Part shown: piece after piece, positions 29,291 through 36,817 of the stretch
Layout: each line of letters opens with the position of its first letter
How positions within the stretch are numbered: position 1 is the first letter of the stretch
Origin: Hyphomonas jannaschiana VP2
GTDB lineage: Bacteria > Pseudomonadota > Alphaproteobacteria > Caulobacterales > Hyphomonadaceae
DNA: 64,000 bases
NCBI RefSeq assembly: GCF_000685215.1
Contig: NZ_ARYJ01000003.1
Location: 248,001 to 312,000, forward strand
Reading direction: 5' to 3'
The notes under the pieces: model-generated
Told to the model about the DNA's origin: nothing
The model's input: only the letters and a program-made list of their open reading frames with translations
Database searches by the model: none
Program-made: the position numbers and the translations under genes

Positions 29291-29375
29291 TCTTTCCTGT
29301 CCGCCGACGAGAGAGGGCGATGTCTCATTTCCGATAATGCGAAGTCTCCAGAAGTTCGCTTTGATCCATTCGCAT
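29291..29375 (+). pseudogene. IS6 transposase fragment
   Basis: The translation gives RRERAMSHFR and then, after a one-frame shift, MRSLQKFALIHS. These match RRRERAMSRFRRMRSLQKFVSVHS of the intact transposase at 7431-8135. Only about 28 codons remain and no IS end is convincing. It starts about 20 bases after the LuxR gene and marks a third site of past IS6 activity. Confidence 0.75.
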
Positions 29376-29442
29376 GACAGCACCAGTTTTATGCGCGCAT
29401 CCGCAGGGCCCTTAATAGGTAGTTATGGTTCAATTCTTTGCG

Positions 29443-30036
29443 CTATCTTGGAACGAGCCGCCAACTTCCAAGAATGTCGTATCTGGATTTTCCGATGTGG
29501 CTGTGAACCAGCGTGACTTCCCGAACGGGCAGTGTGATTTGGGGAATTGGCTGTTCGGGTACGTGCAGGCGATCCCAGACCAGTGTTACGTGAGGATTGA
29601 CTGGTGCTGTTCTGCCAGACGGGAGCCCCGACAGAATTGAGAATGTTTGCCTGATGCGGTTTACGAGGTCGTTAGCAGTGCGAGAGGAGGCTGCGTCAGC
29701 TGCCAGAACTAAAGGCTTCTCTTCCTGACTGTTACGAAAAGTCAGAAGTCTGCTCAGCGTTAGGTCAAACTCGACAAAGCGCATCGCGTCTCCAGTGAGC
29801 AGTGAGGTTTGTACGATCTTTTCGGGCAACGAGTCCGCAGCAATTATATGAAAAAGAGATACGTGCAGCCTATTGTTGGAGATCTTAGGTTTCCGAATAG
29901 GATGGCGTGTTCGGAGGTCGTTAAAAAGTCTCGAAATTCTCTGCGCATCCATGAGGGGTACCATGATGGCAAAGAATAAGCTGTGCGTTGGTCGTGTGCA
30001 TGCCGCCAATGGAGGTGTGTTCGGATTGTTTGGCAC
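29443..30036 (-). CDS. 2'-5' RNA ligase/2H phosphoesterase family protein
   Basis: The 197-residue protein has the two HxT/S motifs of the 2H phosphoesterase fold: HVSLF at about residue 59 and HVTLVW at about 149. The start FFAIMVP resembles ThpR/LigT. The first His motif has Ser in place of Thr, which the fold tolerates. Family members handle 2'-5' phosphodiester bonds or cyclic phosphates; the cellular role is usually unknown. The start is GTG 30036 with no obvious ribosome site. It sits among gene scraps, so it may be imported DNA. Confidence 0.7.
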   Translation of the reverse strand: MPNNPNTPPLAACTRPTHSLFFAIMVPLMDAQRISRLFNDLRTRHPIRKPKISNNRLHVSLFHIIAADSLPEKIVQTSLLTGDAMRFVEFDLTLSRLLTFRNSQEEKPLVLAADAASSRTANDLVNRIRQTFSILSGLPSGRTAPVNPHVTLVWDRLHVPEQPIPQITLPVREVTLVHSHIGKSRYDILGSWRLVPR

Positions 30037-30103
30037 TGAGAGTCACATAGTTGAAGCGCGCTATAAGAGAAGCACAGACGCTGGAACAAATCAAGAACAA
30101 ATT

Positions 30104-30253
30104 TGTGGGAGCTATACATCGGGCCGGCGGGAAATCGTGGAGCTGCTACGCCATGCTTCAAGGCCCTATCTCTTCTCCAACACGATTGCGCCGGTCCTGG
30201 TGGTTGGTGCGATTACGGCAGTCGAGCTGGCAGAACAGGGAGAGGATATGCGG
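30104..30253 (+). pseudogene. Fragment of glycine C-acetyltransferase (kbl-like)
   Basis: The 50 codons CGSYTSGRREIVELLR, then SRPYLFSNTIAPVLVVGAI, match the segment just after the PLP lysine in 2-amino-3-ketobutyrate CoA ligase and related alpha-oxoamine synthases. The rest of a roughly 400-residue enzyme is missing on both sides: the frame before it is unrelated and the match ends at about GEDMR. The fragment overlaps the 5' region of the RNA-ligase-like gene's surroundings but not its coding core. Confidence 0.8.
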
Positions 30254-30490
30254 GCGGTTGATATATTTGCTGCAGCGTGGGGTTCATTAAACTAATCACC
30301 CCTAAAGGGCACGCCACGTATCTTGGGTGCTCTGCATGCTGAAATCCAATGGTCCGCAAAACTTGGAGAGTGACCCGAATTCGCCATACAGCACGACTTG
30401 TATGTTTTAGCGGCCTCTCACCTGAACAGGGGAGGCGCAACACACTCGTTCATGTGATTTCTCCAAGAATTGTAATGACTGGAGAATTAC

Positions 30491-31783
30491 ATGTTCAGAA
30501 AGTGGCTTGTGCTGGGAATTTGGCTGGGTTTTGGGTCACTTGCTTCCGCGCAAGTTTCGGCTTCCGAGAATGCTTGCAACACGGGAGACGCGGAAGCCTG
30601 CTTCTACACAGGTGCGGAATATGCCCAAGGCTCCGGCGTCGCCGAAGACAAGCAGAAAGCTGTGACGTATTTTCTAAAGGCCTGCGACATGGGCGTGCCG
30701 GATGGCTGTTCAACAAGCGGTATCCTGGTCAGTCTCGGAGAAGGCAACCTCGAAAAGGATGTCTTTAAGGGGGTTGATTACCTGGAGCGTGCCTGTGGCA
30801 TGGGACATGTCGACGGTTGCAGCCGGGCCATCGGCCATCGCATCAGCGATACGTCTCCAGCATTTGATCTCCAAAAGGCTGTTGAGGTTGCAAAGGCCGG
30901 TTGCGCGGCAGGCGTCGAAAACCCTTGCTACTGGGGACTCGACTGGTCGTGGGATGGAAAGAAGGGCGAGTACCCCTCTCTGATAGATATGCCGACAGCC
31001 GGCTGGTTCGCAGAAGAAGCCTGCAACCAATTTCACGATATGATGGGATGCGACGTCGCCGCCCGCCTCTATGCCGATCCGGATGCAGCCACATTCGATG
31101 CGGAGAAGGGTCTCACCTATTCGATGATCCGTTGTGACGAGCAGAAAGCCGGAGCGCATTGCCGTAATGTCGGTGGCGTCTATCTCAGCATAGAAGAATA
31201 TGAACTCGGAGCGCTTTATATGCGGCGTGCCTGCGATTTCGGTCACGCCGACGCATGCCAGACTGCGACAGACTGGGAAACCTACAACCGCGAAATGGCT
31301 GAATACGAAGCAAAAATGGCTGCCTATCGGCAGATGGTCGATACACCCCTATCCCAAGGCCGTTACGGTGATGCCGTCAGTGCCGCGATCAATTCGGCTG
31401 GATCAAAAGACCTCGCTGAAAAAGCTATCCTGGCAACGCGGTCTGCCGGCCGGATGAGCGACATTTCCACGAACGACCTCTACGCTGCCGCACTTTGGTT
31501 CCCGACCGGCCCTGTCCGCGCGGCGGCTGATGCAGAACTGGCCGCGCGTGGAACCGGACTCGAAGGCACATTCGGAACCGGCACGAATGCACCAGGCATG
31601 GCCGACGCTCGGTGGCGTGAACTCTATGGCACCAGCGCCCCGAGCTATTCCAGTGGCAGTTCGTCTTTCAAGCCCGCACCGATGAAGAGCGCCTCGCAGA
31701 TTTCAGCTGAAACCCGCGAAAAATACCGCTGGGCTCACTGCACCATGAAAGGCAGCAATACGAGTGCAACCGTTTGCCAGTAG
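30491..31783 (+). CDS. Secreted Sel1-repeat (TPR-like) protein
   Basis: The 430-residue protein starts with a signal peptide (MFRKWLVLGIWLGFGSLASAQ). Several Sel1-like repeats follow with the pattern A-YF-KACDMG-PDGC (about 25-120 and again near 225-255). Each is rich in paired Cys, which suggests disulfide-stapled repeats in the periplasm. The C-terminal 150 residues are low-complexity (Gly/Ser/Ala) and end in Cys-Gln. Sel1 proteins act as scaffolds; no enzymatic motif is seen. Confidence 0.8.
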   Translation: MFRKWLVLGIWLGFGSLASAQVSASENACNTGDAEACFYTGAEYAQGSGVAEDKQKAVTYFLKACDMGVPDGCSTSGILVSLGEGNLEKDVFKGVDYLERACGMGHVDGCSRAIGHRISDTSPAFDLQKAVEVAKAGCAAGVENPCYWGLDWSWDGKKGEYPSLIDMPTAGWFAEEACNQFHDMMGCDVAARLYADPDAATFDAEKGLTYSMIRCDEQKAGAHCRNVGGVYLSIEEYELGALYMRRACDFGHADACQTATDWETYNREMAEYEAKMAAYRQMVDTPLSQGRYGDAVSAAINSAGSKDLAEKAILATRSAGRMSDISTNDLYAAALWFPTGPVRAAADAELAARGTGLEGTFGTGTNAPGMADARWRELYGTSAPSYSSGSSSFKPAPMKSASQISAETREKYRWAHCTMKGSNTSATVCQ

Positions 31784-31832
31784 CGTTGTGGGCTGGTCAA
31801 TAAAAGCGCGCTTCGTCACTTGATTGATATGA

Positions 31833-31868
31833 ATGGCCGGCAGGTTGGTCGCCCTGCCAGCCATTTTC
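31833..31868. terminator. Terminator-like hairpin after the Sel1 gene
   Basis: ATGGCcGGCAGG (31833-31844) pairs with CCTGCCaGCCAT (31853-31864) with one mismatch, followed by TTTT. It lies between the convergent Sel1 and response-regulator genes and could serve both. Confidence 0.65.
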
Positions 31869-31915
31869 TGGCGCCGCGTTTGGGTTTCCGAAAATGCGCA
31901 ACAAAAGTCAGTTGA

Positions 31916-32554
31916 TCAGGACTGAGTGAGGCCCATCCTTGCAGCCTGGAGCGCGGCTTCAGCCCGGCTGGAAATACCAAGCTTTGCATAGATCGATTTA
32001 ATATGACTTGCGACGGTGCTTTCGCTGAGGCCAAGCGCATTTGCGGTATCTGCGTTTCGCAGGCCCCGGCCAATCAAGCCTAAAACATCCCGCTCACGGG
32101 GAGTCAGGTCGCTACCTTCGTCATGTATTATGGCTGTTTTGCGAAAGTGCTCAACAATACGGCGGGCGATTGACGGCGAGAGGGCAGGCAGGCCCTGTTC
32201 AATCAGATTCAGCTGCCGGACGAAAACGTCAATAGGTGAGTCCTTGAGCAGGTATCCCTGCGCTCCCTGCGACAGAGCAGCAATAACGGACGCATCATCC
32301 CCCATGACAGTTGCTACGACGATCGTTGTCTCTGGGCGACTAGCCGAGAGCGCAGAGATAATATCAATTCCGGAACCGTCTGGCAGACCGAGATCGACAA
32401 TCGCAATGTCGAATTTATGGCCCTTCACAGCATAGACAGCTTCTCGAACATTTGTTGTTTCACGGATTTCACAATCTGGAAAAGCTGCTTCAGCCGCGTT
32501 GCGCAGCCATAGGCGTGTTTCAGCAATGTCCTCGACGACAAGAATTGATTTCAT
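31916..32554 (-). CDS. NarL/LuxR-family response regulator
   Basis: The 212-residue protein has an N-terminal receiver domain (acidic Glu8/Asp9, phosphoacceptor Asp54 in IVDLGLPDGSG, Lys in YLLKDSP). The C-terminal LuxR HTH follows (LTPRERDVLGLIGRGLRNADTANALGLSESTVASHIKSIYAKL). It is translated with the kinase gene before it (ATGA overlap at 32551-32554), so the two form a two-component pair. Confidence 0.95.
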   Translation of the reverse strand: MKSILVVEDIAETRLWLRNAAEAAFPDCEIRETTNVREAVYAVKGHKFDIAIVDLGLPDGSGIDIISALSASRPETTIVVATVMGDDASVIAALSQGAQGYLLKDSPIDVFVRQLNLIEQGLPALSPSIARRIVEHFRKTAIIHDEGSDLTPRERDVLGLIGRGLRNADTANALGLSESTVASHIKSIYAKLGISSRAEAALQAARMGLTQS

Positions 32555-34431
32555 GATGCTGGGGCCTCATGCGGAAAATATGCCTCCAGTTGTGCGCCAC
32601 TCGTCCCCCGGACGAGCTTGAACGCGCCGCCGATGCCTTCCACGCGAGCTTTCATGTTGGCAAGTCCTTGTCCAAGTTTGACGGTCGCTATGTCAAAGCC
32701 CGATCCGTCATCTTCGACCTCGACCTCGACCTGATTTGGAGTAATTCGTAGGCGTACATCAAGGCGCGTCGCCCCCGCATGCTTGATTGTGTTGCTTGCT
32801 GCCTCACGGACCAGAGAACGAAGTGCGTGGACCGTAGACGGTGCGAGCTGAATGCCGGCATCTGCCTGCAGGTTCCAGCGAAGAGATATACTGTGGGGTT
32901 CGAGGCGCTCAGCTGTCTCTGCGCGAAGATCAGCAAGGATCTCGTCCATTGGAAGAATAGGGCTTTGAGCATTGTTGATAACATCCCGCAGGTCCGCCAG
33001 AGTGTCGCGGATCATAGCATCTTTCCGGTCGGTTTTCGCAGAGTGCAGTGCGCGCATAAGCTGGGCGCCGATATTGTCATGGATATCCCGAGCGATCCGC
33101 AATCGTTCCGCCGAGACGCCCCGATCATAAGCAGACCGGCTGGTCTCGGCATGCTGCATCAACTGGACCAGATGTGTCACAACAGCTGCATCGCGAGGGG
33201 TGAAGAGTGCGCGACCGTTATTGGCGTGCATGAGCTGGAGAGACGGAACGCCCGCGATGCCCGGAATGCTCAGGCTGATGCCTTCGTTGCCGATTATCGG
33301 TTCAGCGATAGTCGCTTCGGCTTCGGTCAGTTCAAGAGGATGGAAGTGATTGTAGAGCAACGCTTTCCAACCGGCGGCCCGTTCCTGTTCAGTCGGCTTC
33401 AAAGCAGCATCCAGGACAAGATGAAACAAATCATCGTCATTGGCGGGGCGCCGCTGAACAATTCGTCGCCAAAGGATGTCGCGCATCGGCAAATAAGCAA
33501 AAGCGACGAACAATAGCGAAAGCCCGAGCGCCTGGCCGGGGTCGAAGGTGAACAGACTGACCAACGCTATATCCAGAAGTATCAACGCTAGCGCAGCCGA
33601 CGCGTAGAATACCAACCGGTATGCCCATGATCCCAGGTCAAACAATCGATAGCGCATAAGTCCAACCGCAAGGCCGATATAGATGATCAGGAAGAAGCTG
33701 AACGCGTAATTTTCAAGCATCAGCGGGCCGAAACCGAGCGTTAACGGGGCGGCCACGGTTGCAATAAATGCACCCGCGCCGAGCAGGGTGGATGCGCCGA
33801 GCCAGATTGCAATCGCTTGCTTTCGTGGATCGCTGGCAGAAGACCGGACCTGCCAGATCACGGCGCCGACGATCGCGAGCATTTCAAACGTGGTAATGCG
33901 CTGGACTTCTGCGAAATCCTGAAAGGGGCCGAAGGTGCGCAGCAAGGTCCATCCACCAAAACCGAAGACGGTCAAAGCAGATAGCGGCTTCCAGTGAGTT
34001 TGGCGCGAAGGATAGACCAGGAAAAGGCAGGTCATAATGATGCCAAAGGCTGAAGCCCCCAACATGTTCACGGCCCATATCGATGCGACCGTCTTCTCTG
34101 TCATGGGGAGTGAAATCCACGGAGCGAAAGAGGAAAAACAGAACGCCAATGTGGCGACGCCGCTTGCCGCAAACAAAATTGCGGGAAGATTCATGGGCTT
34201 CAGCGCCCAGACCCAGGACGAAATAAGCCAGGCGAGAAGTCCTGTGCAAAGCGATGCCCAAATGGCAGGATGTATCTTCTCCAGTGGGCGCCAATACTCT
34301 GGCGACCAGTTCCAGCCGGTCTCTGGTTGCAGAGCGACCAGAACCATTCCCATGAAAAGGACGAGGCCTGCCACTGACAGAAGGACAAGTCGCATCAGTG
34401 GCGCCAGGAGCAAAAGTCTAGTGGCTATCAT
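32551..34431 (-). CDS. Membrane sensor histidine kinase (HisKA_3/NarX-DesK type)
   Basis: The 626-residue protein has an N-terminal half of about ten hydrophobic segments, too many for a simple sensor, recalling the multi-TM sensors that detect membrane or hydrophobic cues. The dimerisation helix carries the phospho-His in RIARDIHDNIGAQ. The ATPase domain has LVREAASNTIKHAG (N box) and DDGSGFD/GLANMKARV (G boxes). ATG 34431 begins just before the first membrane helix. The stimulus is unknown. It is coupled to the response regulator. Confidence 0.88.
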   Translation of the reverse strand: MIATRLLLLAPLMRLVLLSVAGLVLFMGMVLVALQPETGWNWSPEYWRPLEKIHPAIWASLCTGLLAWLISSWVWALKPMNLPAILFAASGVATLAFCFSSFAPWISLPMTEKTVASIWAVNMLGASAFGIIMTCLFLVYPSRQTHWKPLSALTVFGFGGWTLLRTFGPFQDFAEVQRITTFEMLAIVGAVIWQVRSSASDPRKQAIAIWLGASTLLGAGAFIATVAAPLTLGFGPLMLENYAFSFFLIIYIGLAVGLMRYRLFDLGSWAYRLVFYASAALALILLDIALVSLFTFDPGQALGLSLLFVAFAYLPMRDILWRRIVQRRPANDDDLFHLVLDAALKPTEQERAAGWKALLYNHFHPLELTEAEATIAEPIIGNEGISLSIPGIAGVPSLQLMHANNGRALFTPRDAAVVTHLVQLMQHAETSRSAYDRGVSAERLRIARDIHDNIGAQLMRALHSAKTDRKDAMIRDTLADLRDVINNAQSPILPMDEILADLRAETAERLEPHSISLRWNLQADAGIQLAPSTVHALRSLVREAASNTIKHAGATRLDVRLRITPNQVEVEVEDDGSGFDIATVKLGQGLANMKARVEGIGGAFKLVRGTSGAQLEAYFPHEAPAS

Positions 34432-34785
34432 TTTTTTGGACCCATCATGATCACAAACGTCTAACCTGTCCGTAGCCCCTGTCACCTCCAGAACTGGTTT
34501 GTGCGTCGCTTTGCTGGCTTCTGGCGACACCAGGATATTTCCCGCTGCCACACTTCCGCAAAAGCTGCGCCCCCTGTTCAGGGGATAGCGGGGGCACTCG
34601 TGCAAAAGCTAGTAAAATGTCACTTGTCAGGCTGGGTGGGAACGCAAGCGCTTGACGAGCGGGCTTCTATCCCGGGTTCATGGCCCCGTCACCTCTCTCG
34701 GCAGGGTCATGAACTTGTTCCCGGTTCCTGATTATCGGAATTGCTTCACTGTCTCGGAAGGCAACCGGACAGACATACCTGAAAA
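34432..34785. other. Intergenic stretch without a recognisable gene
   Basis: About 350 bases lie between the kinase start and the ferredoxin relic. Inside I see short G/C-rich inverted repeats around 34573-34592 (CCCCTGTTCAGGGG), possibly a stem-loop. I see no coding signal. Confidence 0.5.
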
Positions 34786-35013
34786 TTGGTCATCACTTTC
34801 AGTTTGACGGACAGTGGATACCTCTCCTGTGCGACGTGCCACATATATGTGGACGGACCGTCAAAGGTGGCATTGAAGGATGCGGATGAAGCAGAGATCG
34901 AGTTGATCAGCGGTTTGCTGAACGCTCGGCCAAATTCACGCCTCAGCTGTCAGATCGAGGTCGTGCCGGAATTTGAGGGCCTGGAAATTACTGTAGCACA
35001 ACCAGAAGCCTGA
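34786..35013 (+). pseudogene. 2Fe-2S ferredoxin with an internal deletion
   Basis: The frame begins at TTG with VITFSLTDSG, like the first beta strand of an adrenodoxin-type ferredoxin. It then jumps directly to YLSCATCHIYVDGP, the cluster loop. About 35 residues expected between these, including the first cluster cysteine, are missing. The two cysteines of CATC and the later Cys in RLSCQIEV remain, so only three of four ligands are present. The C-terminal part is normal. It could not hold a standard cluster; an unusual function is possible but I favour decay. Confidence 0.7.
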
Positions 35014-35252
35014 TCAGGCCGCACTGGGAGCGCGCTGCTTGGCCACGCCACTCTCAGTGGCCTGGAACAAATTTCTGGAAAATCCGAGCATACAGGGCGA
35101 AGGCCGCTATCTATCGCTTTTGGCGGGATGAGCAGTCTCTCCGAATTTGCAGGTCTGCCGTTCGTTCTTGAAACAGATGAGCAGATCTGGAACCGCCTCA
35201 TCTCATAAAGCCTGTTCTTTTTCGGGGATGCTTTGGGGGTTGAAGGCATAAA

Positions 35253-35269
35253 ATTAGTAGGCTAACTAA
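35253..35269. promoter_or_regulatory. Shared CTAAC-type operator, site 1 (serine hydrolase promoter)
   Basis: ATTAGTAGGCTAACTAA, with inverted arms TTAGT/ACTAA, lies about 35 bases before the serine hydrolase gene. It is one of six sites matching the consensus ATAAGGCGCCTAACTAA. Confidence 0.65.
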
Positions 35270-35302
35270 ATGCTCCCGAGCGTGACATAGTGCGCTTGTA
35301 AT

Positions 35303-36610
35303 GTGCGGGAGCGGAATTCTGTGTTTGGATTTTTTAGGGGAGTCATGATCCCGGCTTTCGGCTTGGTCGTTGCCGGAATTCTGACAGGGTGCCAGATGGT
35401 CAGTAGCGACATGTCGGAACAGCCAGAGACCAGCCGACTAGACCCCGTTCAACTCTCCAGAATAAGCGAACATCTCGAAGCAAATTCGGCAGCACAATCA
35501 CGCGCCGGATATGTCGTTATCATCCGGAATGGCACAGGGGGTGAGTATGTGAAGGCGTTTGGAATGCGCGATATATCGGCTGGCGCGCCGATGGCGCTTG
35601 ATACGGAATTCCGTATCGCCAGCCTGACAAAGCCTGTCGTGTCGGCTGCGGTCATGCGTTTAGTAGAGCGGGGCGACCTGAGGCTGACAGACCCGGTCGT
35701 TCGTTACCTGCCGGAGTTCGCGCAGATGGAAGTAGGTGTCGGGCTTGCCGAAGATGGTACACTCCAGACCGAGCCTGCAAAGCGTGCGATCACGATCTAC
35801 GATTTGTTGACGCACACGGCCGGCCTCGGCGCTTCGGGACAGGCTGAGCTTCCTGCGAATGTGGTCTATGCCAAGCGCTATGCAGAGTTTTTCGAGCAGG
35901 AATCGCTCGCCGACGCGAGCAAATGGATCGCCAGTCTGCCGCTTGTCTTCCAGCCAGGAGAGGGCTGGGGATACAGCTTTAGCCTCGACGTGCTGGGTCG
36001 AATAATTGAAGTGAGAACGGGCAAATCCGTCGAAGATGCACTGGAGGAACTGGTGCTCTCACCGCTCGGGATGACGCATACTTATTACAATCGTGCAGGC
36101 ATTGACCGGTCCAATCTCGCGACCCTCTACATCTCAGACGCCGATGGCAAGCTTCAGCCCTTCGAGGATGCTGCGATCGATAAGATGCGGTTTCCCATGT
36201 CCGGTGGTGGACTCATCTCGACCGCCGGCGACTACATGAACTTCCTTGAAATGATGCGCCGCCGCGGTGAGGTAAATGGTGAGCAATTCCTGTCGCAGGC
36301 GTCGGTCGAAGCGATGACACGGAACGCATTGCCCGAGGCCATGGGGCCTATCCGCCTGGAACTCAACATGATGGGAGCGGGCTTCGGGCTTGGTTTTGGC
36401 GTTGTCAGTGAGGATCGAGGCATCCAGTCTCTACTTGCGCCAGGCGATTATTTCTGGGCGGGTGCCACCGATACGTTTGCCTTTGTGAGTCCAAGCCGCG
36501 ATATATCTGCAGTGATACTTTCTCAGTATTGGCCGAATGAGCGAACACGTGAGTGGGATACGCTCTACGACTTTGCTGACATGGCAAGCGCAGCCGTGGT
36601 CCAGCCCTGA
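35303..36610 (+). CDS. Lipoprotein serine hydrolase (class C beta-lactamase/EstB family)
   Basis: The 435-residue protein has a lipoprotein signal (hydrophobic run ending GILTGC) and the beta-lactamase-fold motif SxxK as SLTK, about 115 residues in. A GGGLISTAGDY segment follows; the Tyr motif appears as GYSFSLD rather than YxN. That is the family VIII carboxylesterase/D-aminopeptidase style, so an ester or peptide is a likelier substrate than a beta-lactam. The start is GTG 35303 or GTG 35321; ATG 35345 would remove the charged n-region. A CTAAC-type operator lies just upstream. Confidence 0.85.
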   Translation: MRERNSVFGFFRGVMIPAFGLVVAGILTGCQMVSSDMSEQPETSRLDPVQLSRISEHLEANSAAQSRAGYVVIIRNGTGGEYVKAFGMRDISAGAPMALDTEFRIASLTKPVVSAAVMRLVERGDLRLTDPVVRYLPEFAQMEVGVGLAEDGTLQTEPAKRAITIYDLLTHTAGLGASGQAELPANVVYAKRYAEFFEQESLADASKWIASLPLVFQPGEGWGYSFSLDVLGRIIEVRTGKSVEDALEELVLSPLGMTHTYYNRAGIDRSNLATLYISDADGKLQPFEDAAIDKMRFPMSGGGLISTAGDYMNFLEMMRRRGEVNGEQFLSQASVEAMTRNALPEAMGPIRLELNMMGAGFGLGFGVVSEDRGIQSLLAPGDYFWAGATDTFAFVSPSRDISAVILSQYWPNERTREWDTLYDFADMASAAVVQP

Positions 36611-36817
36611 TCCACATCTTCCCTGGTTTCGGATTGAGCGGGTGGGGTCCTTCCCATTCGAGCGGATTGTTCCGTTTCGGATAACTGGCGCTCTTCCTCA
36701 CAGGCGATATCCCTCGCAACAGCCTCATTAAAAAAATGATCTGACCCAATCGGACAGATTGACAAATAATAATAAGGAACCAAACTATAAGGATAATAAT
36801 AAATGGGAGGATAGAGT

